Positions 50,917 through 60,038 of a stretch of 64,000 nt of DNA are shown piece by piece. The position numbers were made by a program, and so were the translations under genes. The stretch comes from Hyphomonadaceae bacterium. Its GTDB lineage: Bacteria > Pseudomonadota > Alphaproteobacteria > Caulobacterales > Aquidulcibacteraceae. Below the pieces are notes generated by a model. That model made no database searches. It was not told the origin of the DNA and worked only from the letters and a program-made list of their open reading frames with translations. The DNA lies in NCBI GenBank assembly GCA_016791445.1, contig JAEUMP010000016.1:62001-126000 (forward strand), given 5' to 3'. Positions within the stretch are counted from its first letter, which is position 1. Each line of letters begins with the position of its first letter.

Positions 50917-51061
50917 GTCTGAAAACCCCGCTGTTGCGGTGCGGTAGCAAATGCCGGGCGACACGGGAAGGTTACGCCGCGTGAAGTGACGCTCGCGTCA
51001 CGGGCGCTTCCCGAAAGCCCCCGCGAGCGCTATGTGAACCGGGCATAGCCGGAGGAAAACC

Positions 51062-52480
51062 ATGCGCGAGCATCTGAATTTCTACATCGACGGCCAGTGG
51101 GTCGCGCCGACCACGCCGCGCACGCACGAGGTCATCAACCCGGCCACCGAAGAGCCGATCGCGAAGATCTCGCTCGGCTCCGCCGCCGACGTCGACAAGG
51201 CGGTCGCCGCCGCGCAGAAGGCCTTCGAGACGTTCCAGTTCGCCAGCCGCGAAGAGCGCATGGCGCTGCTCGGCGCCATCATGGCCGCCTACCAGAAGCG
51301 GATGGGCGACATTGCGGAGGCGATCTCCTCGGAGATGGGCGCGCCGCTGTGGCTCGCGAAGGCGGCGCAGGCGCCCGCCGGCCTCGGCCACTTCGCCAAC
51401 ACGCTTGAAGTGCTCAAGAAGTACGAATTCGAGGAAGTGCGCGGGTCCACGCTCATCCGCCGCGAACCCGTCGGCGTGTGCGGCTTCATCACGCCGTGGA
51501 ACTGGCCGATCAACCAGATCGCCTGCAAGGTCGCGCCGGCGATCGCGGCGGGTTGCACGATGGTGCTGAAGCCGTCGGAGCTGTCCCCGCTCAACGCGAT
51601 CATCTTCGCGGAAATCATGCATGAGGCCGGCGTGCCCAAGGGCGTGTTCAACCTCGTCAACGGCGACGGCCCCGGCGTCGGTGAAGCGCTCGCCCGTCAC
51701 CCGGGCATCGACATGATGAGCTTCACCGGCTCCACGCGCGCGGGCGTGCTCGTCGCGAAGGCGGCGGCCGACACCGTGAAGCGCGTGGCGCAGGAACTCG
51801 GCGGCAAGAGCGCCAACATCATCCTGGAAGACGCTGACCTCAACACCGCCGTCGCCGGCGGCATGGCGTCGATGACCGTCAACAGCGGCCAGTCCTGCAA
51901 TGCGCCCTCGCGCATGTTCGTGCCGCGCTCCAAGCATGACCAGGCGGCGCAGATCGCCAAGGGCGTGGCGGAGTCGATCGCCTTCGGCGTCGACGGCGAA
52001 GGCCGCCCGATGGGCCCGCTCTCCAACGCCAACCAGTTCCAGAAGGTGCAGGCGCTCATCCAGAAGGGCATCGACGAGGGCGCGACCCTCGTCACCGGCG
52101 GCGTCGGCCGTCCGCCCGGCGTGAACCGCGGCTACTATGTCCGCCCGACCGTCTTCGCCAACGTCACCAACGACATGACCATCGCGCGCGAGGAAATCTT
52201 CGGGCCGGTGCTCTGCATCCTGCCGTATGACACGGAAGAAGAAGCAGTCCGTCAGGCCAATGACACCGTCTACGGCCTCTCCGGCTACGTCTCCGGCGAA
52301 CCGGCGCATGCCAAGGCCGTCGCCAACAAGCTGCGCACCGGCAACGTCCACCTCAACGGCGCGGGCGCGGACTTCAATGCCCCGTTCGGCGGCTACAAGC
52401 AGTCCGGCAACGGCCGCGAGTGGGGCGAGTTCGGCTTCGAGGACTTCCTCGAAGTGAAGGCCGTGATGGGCGCGGCGTAA
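51062..52480 (+). CDS. NAD(P)-dependent aldehyde dehydrogenase
   Basis: The 472-residue ALDH has the catalytic Cys279 (SGQSCNAPSR), the general base Glu245 (QELGGKSA), the FTGSTRAG cofactor loop, FITPWNWP and EEIFGPVL. It oxidises an aldehyde to the acid; the substrate class cannot be read from sequence. ATG 51062 has GGAGGAAAACC upstream. A TTCG-loop terminator follows. Confidence 0.93.
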   Translation: MREHLNFYIDGQWVAPTTPRTHEVINPATEEPIAKISLGSAADVDKAVAAAQKAFETFQFASREERMALLGAIMAAYQKRMGDIAEAISSEMGAPLWLAKAAQAPAGLGHFANTLEVLKKYEFEEVRGSTLIRREPVGVCGFITPWNWPINQIACKVAPAIAAGCTMVLKPSELSPLNAIIFAEIMHEAGVPKGVFNLVNGDGPGVGEALARHPGIDMMSFTGSTRAGVLVAKAAADTVKRVAQELGGKSANIILEDADLNTAVAGGMASMTVNSGQSCNAPSRMFVPRSKHDQAAQIAKGVAESIAFGVDGEGRPMGPLSNANQFQKVQALIQKGIDEGATLVTGGVGRPPGVNRGYYVRPTVFANVTNDMTIAREEIFGPVLCILPYDTEEEAVRQANDTVYGLSGYVSGEPAHAKAVANKLRTGNVHLNGAGADFNAPFGGYKQSGNGREWGEFGFEDFLEVKAVMGAA

Positions 52481-52505
52481 GCTGCTTCACCCGTAGATCG
52501 ACGAG

Positions 52506-52535
52506 ACAGCCGCGGTTCGCCGCGGCTGTTTTCGT
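52506..52535. terminator. TTCG-tetraloop terminator
   Basis: ACAGCCGCGG (52506-52515) and CCGCGGCTGT (52520-52529) form a perfect stem closed by a TTCG tetraloop, then TTTCG. It lies between the convergent aldehyde dehydrogenase and outer-membrane barrel genes. Confidence 0.88.
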
Positions 52536-52541
52536 TTGGCG

Positions 52542-53945
52542 TTAGAACGACTGCGTCAGCTGCACATAGACCACGCGCGAGTCGCCTTGGCGGGACGCAT
52601 TCGGGGCCTCGCGCGCGAAACGGCCGAGCGACAGCCAGGAAACGCCCGCTTCCACGCGCACGCTCTGCGGGATGATCCAGTACCGCGCGCGGGCATCGAT
52701 CAGATCACCGATCGCATGCCCCGAAGCGCCGCTCGCGTCGCGCACATTGGCGCCGACCCAGACATCCCGCCGAGACTCCAGCCGCGCCGCCTTGTAGGCG
52801 ACGACCGCGTCCAGCCGCGCGCTCGGGCGCACTTCGACGCGAAACCCGGGCGCGTCCAGATTGGCCGGTGAAAGCGGCCCGAAAATGCCGGTGTACCCAA
52901 GATCGGTGCGCCGCCCGCCGAACAGACGCTCATACTGGTCGAAATTGCTGTCGCCCGGAGTCTCGTCGCCGGTGGCGTAGTCGTGATCGACAGAAACGCG
53001 CCAGCGCCACGGATGGTCGAACGTGTAGCCAAGATGCGCGTGCGCGGTCCAAGCCTCGACGTCCAGATCCGCGATGTCCGCCGCCGACGACGTCGCGCGC
53101 CGCGTGCCGGTGCGATACGACGCCTCGACATCGAAATCCCAGGCACTACGCGCGCGCTCACGATGCACACGGAAGCCGGGCTGAAGATAGTCGCGGTTCG
53201 GTGTCGGCGTCGCGGCGGTATCGCGCTCATGCAAGCCGTATAGGAAGACCTCCGCGTGGGTCAAGGGGAAGGCGGCGCCGAACGCGTTGGCGCGACGATA
53301 GTGCACGCCCCAGAACCGCCGCCCCCACTCTTCTTCGTCGCCGGAGACGACGTTGTCCGCGAGGGACGGGCGATCATTCGGCCGAACGCCGACGGGCGAG
53401 ACATGGAAGACGTGCCACTCGTCGCCGCGCGCATTCCTCGAGGACCAGTAGGCGCCGGTGAACGACGCGATCACGTTTGAGCTGTTGGTGCGCTCCACCA
53501 CGCGCTGACTGCCGAAACCGAGCGTCTGGCGTCCCAGTCGCAGATTGGCGCTGGTCATGCCGAACGCGCCTTCGAAATCGACGTCTGCGTACGCTTGCAG
53601 CACATCGAAGGCGTTCACCGACCCCGCGCCGAGCGGCGTGCCGGCGTCGTCGAGATAGATGCGCGAATCCTGCACTTCCATGCCGAACGTGACGCGACCG
53701 GCATCCGCTTCCGCGCGCAGGAGCGTCCGGAAGGAAAGCGCCTGATCGCCACCCGACCCGCCGGCGCGGAACTGCCCGTCCACGGTTTCGTAGAGCTGGC
53801 GCGCGTCTCCTTCCAGCGTGAGCCAGTCCGGCGCGCCGATGGCCTCTTGCAGCCGCCACGGCTCCTCCGCGTGCGCAGGCGTGACGAGCGGCCCCAGCGC
53901 CAAAGCGGCAGCGAGGCAGCCATGCCGGTACACGGACGAAATCAT
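52542..53945 (-). CDS. Alginate-export-family outer membrane beta-barrel
   Basis: The 467-residue product has a signal peptide (cut near AHA-EEP), then alternating beta-strand patterns with ALSFRTLLRAEADAG, ANLRLGRQTLGFGSQRVVE and ANAFGAAFPLTHAEVFLYG, and ends in an aromatic residue (QLTQSF). The pattern is that of the AlgE-like alginate export fold. The substrate need not be alginate. It is downstream of the two ABC halves on the same strand, 96 bp after the nearer one, so a link is possible. Confidence 0.82.
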   Translation of the reverse strand: MISSVYRHGCLAAALALGPLVTPAHAEEPWRLQEAIGAPDWLTLEGDARQLYETVDGQFRAGGSGGDQALSFRTLLRAEADAGRVTFGMEVQDSRIYLDDAGTPLGAGSVNAFDVLQAYADVDFEGAFGMTSANLRLGRQTLGFGSQRVVERTNSSNVIASFTGAYWSSRNARGDEWHVFHVSPVGVRPNDRPSLADNVVSGDEEEWGRRFWGVHYRRANAFGAAFPLTHAEVFLYGLHERDTAATPTPNRDYLQPGFRVHRERARSAWDFDVEASYRTGTRRATSSAADIADLDVEAWTAHAHLGYTFDHPWRWRVSVDHDYATGDETPGDSNFDQYERLFGGRRTDLGYTGIFGPLSPANLDAPGFRVEVRPSARLDAVVAYKAARLESRRDVWVGANVRDASGASGHAIGDLIDARARYWIIPQSVRVEAGVSWLSLGRFAREAPNASRQGDSRVVYVQLTQSF

Positions 53946-54041
53946 GAAGGGCCTGACGCAAGACGCCGGAACCGGCGGACAGACGTCCCGTACCCCGAAA
54001 GCACCTGACTTTGCATGTGATTTCACGGGACGCCCGCGCAG

Positions 54042-55841
54042 CTAGGTCGCCGGGGCGCCGGCGAGAACCTGCGAAGCGGGACCGTCCGTGACGATCATGC
54101 CGTGCTCCAGCCGGATGATGCGGTCGCACGCCCGCATGTGGCTGGGACGGTTGGTGACGAGCAATACGGTAGCGACGCCGCGCAGCCGTTCGATCTGCTC
54201 CAGAAAGGCCCTGTCGCCATCGCGGTCGAGGAAGGCGCCGGGATCGTCGAGCAGCAGGATGGGCGCGCGCTTCGCGAAGACGCCGGCCAGCATGAGGCGG
54301 ATGCGCAGGCTTTCATCGACCTGACCCTGACCGCCGCGACGCAGCCGCGTGTCCACGCCCTGGGGCAGCGCCGGATCCGGCAGCGAGACGCCAGCCTCGG
54401 CGAGCGCCTTCTCCACGAGCGAGTCATCCGCCGCCGGCGCCATGAGACGGATGTTCTGCGCGACCGTGCCGTGAAACAGCGTGACGCGCTGCGGCGCGTA
54501 AGCCGCCGACGCACGCAGGGACGCGCGGTCCAGGCCGCGCAGATCACGACCATCGAACGCGATCGTTCCCGACTCCGCTCGATGCAGTCCCAGCAGCGCC
54601 ATGAGCAGCGTGGACTTGCCTGCGCCCGTCGGCCCGCAGATCGCGACCACCTCGCCGGGCGCCACGTCGAAGCTCACGCCGCGCAAGGAAGGCGCCTCGG
54701 CGCTGTCGTGGCGCACCACGAGACCACGCACGGCAATGCGGCCCTCCAGCTGGTGCGGCGCCACGCGCGATTCGCGCTCGCCTCTCGAAGGGCGCGCAAA
54801 ACGCTTGGCGTTCCGGAAGGTCCGTGACGCCTCGCCGAGCGTCGCGCGCGCGCGGAAGAGCGTCTCCACCGGCGCGATGGCGCGCCACACGACCAGCAAC
54901 GCCGCCACGACGCCGCCGATGGTCAGCGCGCCCGACATGATCTGCCCGGCGCCGATCCAGAGCGCTGCAACCACACCGAGCGAGGTCACAGCATGGAAGG
55001 CCGCATCGCGCGCCGCTTCAGCGATCGCTTCGCGCCGCCGGCGCATCGCTGCCTCCACGGCCAACGCCTGCACGCGTGCGGACCAGGCCTCCTGCATGCC
55101 GAGTTCTTCCAGCGTCTCGCGCTTTGTCGCCGACTCCGCGAGCGCCGCCGCAAGCTGACGGCGCACACGCGCGCTGTGCTGCGCCGTCGTCATCGCCCAG
55201 GGGCGAAGCAGGTGGGAGGCCAGCGCGTGGCCCGCGAACGCCGCCAGCGGCACGAAGCCCATCGGCCCCGCATAGATGAACAATGCGGTGACGAAGATGA
55301 TCGTGAACGGTGCATCGAGGAGCGCCGCGACAAGCGGTCCCGTCAGCGCACCCCGCAAGCGCCGCAGACTGCGGAAGCGCTCGACCTGTGTTGAAATCCC
55401 GTCGCTGCGCCCTCGGACGCCGGCGCGCATCGTCGCCTCGAACAGCCCCGCAGTCAGCCGCGCGACGATCCGGGCGCCTGCGTCGGCGGCGATGGACGCA
55501 CGCTCGCGCCTGACGGCGAGTTCGTATCCCAGCGCCAACGCGCCCGATGCGCAGAGCGCTGCAAGCGTCAGATGCGCCCCGTCGCGCACGACAAAGTCGA
55601 AGACTGCGAGTGCGATGACCGGCGTCGCCAGCGCGATCATGTTCGCGAGAAGCGTCAGACTGACCAGCGCCACCACAGGGCCGCGCCCGACACGCAAGGT
55701 CGTCGCCGCACGCGAACGCTCTTCGCTCCGCGCCCGAAGGCCTTCCGCAATGCGTGCGAGTCGCGCGTGCACGACATTCGTCCCGCCACGCCGCGTATCC
55801 GGCGGCAGGGTGCGAGCGTCGCGCAGAAAGCCGTCGGCCAT
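54042..55841 (-). CDS. ABC exporter half with degenerate signature and switch residues
   Basis: The 599-residue membrane-ABC fusion resembles type I secretion ATPases (HlyB/PrtD group): helices at about residues 55-190 and 280-325 with LLDAPFTIIFV, and an NBD after 365. Walker A is intact (GPTGAGKST, 403-411) and the Q-loop YAPQ is present. The LSGGQ signature is replaced by VDESL (508-512), Walker B is LLLDDP with Asp for the catalytic Glu, and the H-loop His is Asn564 (VTNRPS). ATG 55841 starts 13 bp after the upstream gene's stop; 55886 is possible. It is paired with the next gene. Confidence 0.85.
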   Translation of the reverse strand: MADGFLRDARTLPPDTRRGGTNVVHARLARIAEGLRARSEERSRAATTLRVGRGPVVALVSLTLLANMIALATPVIALAVFDFVVRDGAHLTLAALCASGALALGYELAVRRERASIAADAGARIVARLTAGLFEATMRAGVRGRSDGISTQVERFRSLRRLRGALTGPLVAALLDAPFTIIFVTALFIYAGPMGFVPLAAFAGHALASHLLRPWAMTTAQHSARVRRQLAAALAESATKRETLEELGMQEAWSARVQALAVEAAMRRRREAIAEAARDAAFHAVTSLGVVAALWIGAGQIMSGALTIGGVVAALLVVWRAIAPVETLFRARATLGEASRTFRNAKRFARPSRGERESRVAPHQLEGRIAVRGLVVRHDSAEAPSLRGVSFDVAPGEVVAICGPTGAGKSTLLMALLGLHRAESGTIAFDGRDLRGLDRASLRASAAYAPQRVTLFHGTVAQNIRLMAPAADDSLVEKALAEAGVSLPDPALPQGVDTRLRRGGQGQVDESLRIRLMLAGVFAKRAPILLLDDPGAFLDRDGDRAFLEQIERLRGVATVLLVTNRPSHMRACDRIIRLEHGMIVTDGPASQVLAGAPAT

Positions 55842-55854
55842 CACACTGCCCGCT

Positions 55855-57654
55855 TCACGCCGCGCCTGCGCGACGGGTTTCGGCAAAGCCGGACATCGGC
55901 ACGATGCGCCGGCCGTTCAGCGCGAACGCCTGATCCGCAAGCTCGAGGTAAGAGGGACGACTCGTCGACACGATGATCGTCATCCGCCCCTTCAGCGCCG
56001 CAAGGCCTGCGATGAGCATGCGATCCGCCGCGGGATCGAGCTGCGATTGCGGTTCGTCCAGCAGCAGCACGCGCGGCGAAAGCGCGATCGCGCGTGCAAT
56101 GGCGATGCGATGCGCGAGCGATGCGGACACGCCATCGGCGTCGCCCTGCCCCACCATCGTGTCGAGCTTGCGCGGCAGACGTTCGATTTCAGGCCGCAGG
56201 CCCAGCACATTGCAGGCTGCAAGCGCCGCCGCTTCCGACCCGCCGTGCCCGAACATGGTCAGGTTTTCCAGGATCGTGCCGGTGACGAGTTCCGACTGCG
56301 GCGACACGAGCGCGATCGCGCCCGGGTGCGCCGCGCGATACGCCGCCATGTCGACGCCCGCGAAGCGCACATGCCCGTCGGAAGGCGCTTCCATGCCGCC
56401 GATCATGCGCAGGGCGGCGGACAGCCGCGCGCCGTCGCGCCCCGCAAACGCCACCATCGCACCCGCCGGCGCATGGAACGCAAAGTGTTCATCGCCGCCG
56501 AACACTTCCGCGTTCACGTCCATGTCGGCGGGCGCCGTCTCTGCGCGGAGCACACGCTCTTCCGGCGCTTCGGCCGCCGCATCCGTTTCGGCGCCCAGCG
56601 CGACCGCCCGTTGCGCGGCCGCCGACAGGCGCGCCACCGGACCCACCACGCGACCCGCAAGAAGCGCGCAGGCGGTGAGCACGCCGACGCTCATGTGGCC
56701 CTGGATGGCGATGATGCCGCCAAGCGCGGCGACCGCAAACACGGTGGCGGCCTCCAGCATCGGCTCGAGATCCTCGGCGCGATCGCTGGCGTGGAAGTGC
56801 TTGCGTTCGAGGTCTCGCCCGCTGCCGAGGAGCTGTTCCATGCGCCGTGTCATGAATGGCTCCATCGCGGAACCCTTCAGCGCGGCGATGTTGGCGATGC
56901 ACTCGGCGACGAAGTCATCGCTGCGTGCGTCATGAGCGTCGCGGAGCCGCGCCGCTTCCGAAAGGGCCATGGACGAAGTGACGAACAACGCCACGACCGC
57001 GGCGATCACCGCCAGCGGCGCCAGCGCGAGCCAGCCGCCGAACCACGCGATCGCCGCGAGCGCGACGAGCACGAAGGGCAGATCGAGAATGGCGCGCCTC
57101 AGGCGACCCGCCTGCAGTTCCGCACGTTCCGCCGCCGCTTCGAGACGCGCGACGCGCGCGGGTGCGCCGTCTTCCGCGGACGCATCGAACGGCGCAGCGG
57201 CGAGCCGCGCCAGGCGCGCGCCGGCCCTCAAGGCTTCGCGATGCGTTTCGACGCCGTCGCCCAGTGTCGCGCGGGCAAAGCGCAAGCCGCCCTCGACCAC
57301 GACGAGCCCCACCGTCGCCACGAGCAACAGCGCCGCTTCGAAGCCGGTGCCGAACGGCATCACATTGTTGAAGAGCCACATCGCCGCGAGCGGCACGGTC
57401 AGGCCGAACAAGCCGAGGACGATCGACGCGCCCCATTCGCCCGACGAAATCGGCGCACCCAGGCGCAGCACGATCGCAATGCGCTCGAACCGTTGGCGGA
57501 CGGCGGAGCGAGCCATGCGATCGAACACCCGGGCGACGCGCAACGCCATCGCGGACTCAAGCCTCGACGCCGCGCGGATCAAACGACCCGCCCCCTGACG
57601 CCAGTGCAAAAGAAGTCTTCCAGAGTCCAACATGCGGCGACAAATATGCGCCAT
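55855..57654 (-). CDS. ABC exporter half with destroyed Walker A
   Basis: A second 599-residue type-I-exporter-like half. The membrane region has DLPFVLVALAA near residue 191. In the NBD, Walker A is GRDGARLSA (405-413) with no Lys and no Gly-Lys-Ser/Thr, so ATP binding there is doubtful. Walker B is intact (LLLDEP, 530-535). The signature is VSASL (509-513) in place of LSGGQ, and the switch His is Ser565 (STSRPS). ATG 57654 is chosen; ATG 57633 would give 592 residues, and neither has a clear ribosome binding site. It is divergent from the 720-residue protein. Confidence 0.85.
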   Translation of the reverse strand: MAHICRRMLDSGRLLLHWRQGAGRLIRAASRLESAMALRVARVFDRMARSAVRQRFERIAIVLRLGAPISSGEWGASIVLGLFGLTVPLAAMWLFNNVMPFGTGFEAALLLVATVGLVVVEGGLRFARATLGDGVETHREALRAGARLARLAAAPFDASAEDGAPARVARLEAAAERAELQAGRLRRAILDLPFVLVALAAIAWFGGWLALAPLAVIAAVVALFVTSSMALSEAARLRDAHDARSDDFVAECIANIAALKGSAMEPFMTRRMEQLLGSGRDLERKHFHASDRAEDLEPMLEAATVFAVAALGGIIAIQGHMSVGVLTACALLAGRVVGPVARLSAAAQRAVALGAETDAAAEAPEERVLRAETAPADMDVNAEVFGGDEHFAFHAPAGAMVAFAGRDGARLSAALRMIGGMEAPSDGHVRFAGVDMAAYRAAHPGAIALVSPQSELVTGTILENLTMFGHGGSEAAALAACNVLGLRPEIERLPRKLDTMVGQGDADGVSASLAHRIAIARAIALSPRVLLLDEPQSQLDPAADRMLIAGLAALKGRMTIIVSTSRPSYLELADQAFALNGRRIVPMSGFAETRRAGAA

Positions 57655-57656
57655 CA

Positions 57657-57699
57657 GCGTTATCAAACGTTGACCATAAAGCTTACACTTGGATAACGC
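57657..57699 (+). promoter_or_regulatory. Divergent promoter region with split inverted repeat
   Basis: GCGTTATC (57657-57664) and GATAACGC (57692-57699) are a perfect inverted repeat, 27 bp apart. Between them lies TTGACC (57670-57675), and GATAAC is 16 bp further: a reasonable -35/-10 pair for the plus-strand gene at 57806. The left arm is 3 bp from the minus-strand start codon. The gap around it is visibly AT-richer than the rest of the window. Confidence 0.45.
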
Positions 57700-57805
57700 C
57701 CGTTTTACACATCTATTCATATTGGTAAGCGCACAGTTACTTACGCATTTCATCGGGTGTTAGGGCTATAGGTGTATGAAACCCTGCTGAAAGGCAGGAA
57801 CGCTG

Positions 57806-59968
57806 ATGCAGCGCGTGCAGGTCCAGAACGCGGTCGCTCCCGACGTTCCCGCTCCGCGGGACGACGGCGCCGCCATGGCCGCCGCCCTTCACCGCCTCGC
57901 GAAACTCCGCGCCACGATCTATCGCGACTGGTCCGACGGCCCGTCGAGTCTCATCGCGCACGCCAATGTCGATGGCGCCGTTCCGATCCCGCCGTCGCGC
58001 GCGCGCGCGTACGAGCAGGACGCGCCGGATCTCTCGTTCACGTTCGACCCGACCTTCACGATGGAGGCGCCGCGACCGCCGGAACTGCGGGGCCGCTTCG
58101 ATTGCCTCGCAGAGATGCCGCCGCCCGCCGACGTCGTCGCTGACGTCGAGATCGGCGCGGGCGCCGGCGCGCCGGTCGCCTACTTGCTCGATCTGGTGCG
58201 CAACCTGCCAAAGGCGCCTGAGGTGCTGGTCCGTCCCGCCACCGTCGAGAATCCGGAACACGACGATGCCCCGGTGCTCGCCGTCGGCGCGGTTGCGGGC
58301 ATGGTCCCGTTCGAGGCCGAACCGCCGGCAAAGGCGACCCCTCCGCACGCAACGCCCGTCGCCGCCGAAGACGAGGCCGAAGAATTCCTTGCCGTCGGCG
58401 CCATACCCGGCGCCGTTGCGTTCGCGTTCGCACACATGGACGGGGGCGCAAAGTCAGTCGCAGTCGTTCCTCCCGCGGCTGGCGATGACCCTGTTGATGA
58501 CATCCTCGCGGTCGGCGCATTCGGCTGGATCGACGCGCCGATGCCCGGAGCAAAGGTCGACGCTCCGCCTGTCGCGCCGGCGGTCCTCGAAGAAGAGTTT
58601 GTCGACACGCTGGCGGTTGGCGCCGTGGCGGCTTGCCTTGCCTTCGATACGCCTGCGCTGGCGCGCGCGGAAACGACCGCGCGCGCGGTGAAGCAGGAAG
58701 GCGAGACGGAAGAAGTCTTCGCCTGCGGCGCGCTGAGCGTCGCCACGCTTCTCGATCTCACGCCGCCCGCAGCGACATTCGTACCGCCGCCCGTCGTCGA
58801 TCTCGAAGAGGTGGCCCTCGATACGTTTCTCGCAGACGCCTGCGAAGCGCTCTACGCGGCCGCATTCGATCCGACAGAGCTTTACGCGTGGGGCGCATCG
58901 CACCTCGCCGGCGAGAGCGACGTCGCGGCGCACCTCGCCGCGTGCGAGACCGCGCTCTGGAACCTGCCGCGCATCGTGCCCTGCGGCGAAGCCTTCATTC
59001 TCCACCCCAACCACGAGATCGCCGTGAAAATCACCCGCGCCCTCCGCGTCCGCGCCGACACGCTGCGCGCGCGCGCCTTCACCGAGCAGGTCAATTTCGG
59101 CGCGTTGTGTGCGCTGGACCCGCACATGCCGTGGTTCCCTTCCGTCGAGGCGCCGATCGGCGAGGGCGACGAAACGGTTGATGCCGATACGCAACTCGCC
59201 ACCTGGGGCATGGACGATCTCGCCACGATCATCACGGCGCCCGACAGGCCGCTGCCGATTCTTAGCGAGGCGGAACTCGACGCCCTTCTCGCGACGCCCG
59301 CCGCGCGCGACTCCCACGAACTCGACGAAGACTGGCAGGAATGTCCCGTCTGGCAGGAGACGTTCTGGCACGATGTGGACGCCTATCTGCAAACTGTGGA
59401 GGGCGACGAGTACCGACATGAAGCGGTGCAGCACGACGCCGACGCCCCTGTGGTGAGCGACATCGAGGTCCGCGAAGATGTTTCAGCGCCCATCGCGACA
59501 CATTTCTGGCTGCCCGGCGACGAAGCTGATCTCGCCATCGACGGCGAGGGAACGGACATGTTCCTCATCGGCGGCGGCGACGCAGGCGTCGTTCTCGTCG
59601 AAGACGGCGCGATCCACTCCATGCGCACGGGCCGCGGCACGCGCATGGGCGAAGTTGTCGTGTCATGGTCGACGGATGCCTGGTCCAACATCGATGCGAT
59701 GACGTGGACGCGCGTCGCCACGCTTTCGGGCGTTTCGCAGGTGCGTGTCGAACAGACGGTTTCGCACGATCGTGCGGTCGTCGTTGCGGGCGATCTCTCC
59801 GGCTCCGCGCTCGCTTACGCGCGGGTGCGCCTCGTGGAAGCGACGGAGGACGGACCGCGCGAGTTTCCCGTGATGCGCATCGGCGGTCTCGAGCATGACG
59901 CCGGCGCCTGGTCCCTCGGACCCGCCACCGCCCCCGCGCCGCACGACGATTTGCGCCTGTTCGTCTGA
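57806..59968 (+). CDS. 720-residue acidic protein with a repeated LAVGA motif, function unknown
   Basis: This protein is rich in Asp, Glu, Ala and Pro. Residues 150-345 hold six spaced copies of an acidic patch followed by a hydrophobic core: LAVGA at 158, 195, 234 and 269, FACGA at 305 and FLADA at 341, with spacing of 35-39 residues and Pro/Ala linkers. A related YAWGAS is at 360. The middle (390-540) has aromatic and acidic clusters. Residues 565-720 look beta-rich. There is no signal peptide or membrane helix, and about eight cysteines are spread along it. ATG 57806 has GGCAGGAA upstream. I know no family with this repeat. Confidence 0.8.
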   Translation: MQRVQVQNAVAPDVPAPRDDGAAMAAALHRLAKLRATIYRDWSDGPSSLIAHANVDGAVPIPPSRARAYEQDAPDLSFTFDPTFTMEAPRPPELRGRFDCLAEMPPPADVVADVEIGAGAGAPVAYLLDLVRNLPKAPEVLVRPATVENPEHDDAPVLAVGAVAGMVPFEAEPPAKATPPHATPVAAEDEAEEFLAVGAIPGAVAFAFAHMDGGAKSVAVVPPAAGDDPVDDILAVGAFGWIDAPMPGAKVDAPPVAPAVLEEEFVDTLAVGAVAACLAFDTPALARAETTARAVKQEGETEEVFACGALSVATLLDLTPPAATFVPPPVVDLEEVALDTFLADACEALYAAAFDPTELYAWGASHLAGESDVAAHLAACETALWNLPRIVPCGEAFILHPNHEIAVKITRALRVRADTLRARAFTEQVNFGALCALDPHMPWFPSVEAPIGEGDETVDADTQLATWGMDDLATIITAPDRPLPILSEAELDALLATPAARDSHELDEDWQECPVWQETFWHDVDAYLQTVEGDEYRHEAVQHDADAPVVSDIEVREDVSAPIATHFWLPGDEADLAIDGEGTDMFLIGGGDAGVVLVEDGAIHSMRTGRGTRMGEVVVSWSTDAWSNIDAMTWTRVATLSGVSQVRVEQTVSHDRAVVVAGDLSGSALAYARVRLVEATEDGPREFPVMRIGGLEHDAGAWSLGPATAPAPHDDLRLFV

Positions 59969-60038
59969 GCCTCACGCCGCGACAAGCTGCGCGGCGCGGT
60001 CTATACCCCGGGTCAATCCATGACTTCCGGGAAAACCC

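Noticed and set aside
55276-57696. 806-residue plus-strand reading frame opposite the two ABC genes
   Set aside because: It is antisense to two clear membrane-ABC genes, is very His/Arg/Gln-rich and has no domain; it arises from GC-biased codon positions.
57806-59968. The 720-residue protein as an ordinary type I secretion substrate of the ABC pair
   Set aside because: It has about eight cysteines, no RTX repeats and no typical C-terminal signal, and the ABC pair is degenerate; this simple reading is not supported.
59969-60038. SAM riboswitch before the PLP gamma-synthase/lyase gene
   Set aside because: Only 70 bp is available and only a single short CGCCGCG hairpin is visible; the pseudoknot layout of SAM-II or similar was not recognised.
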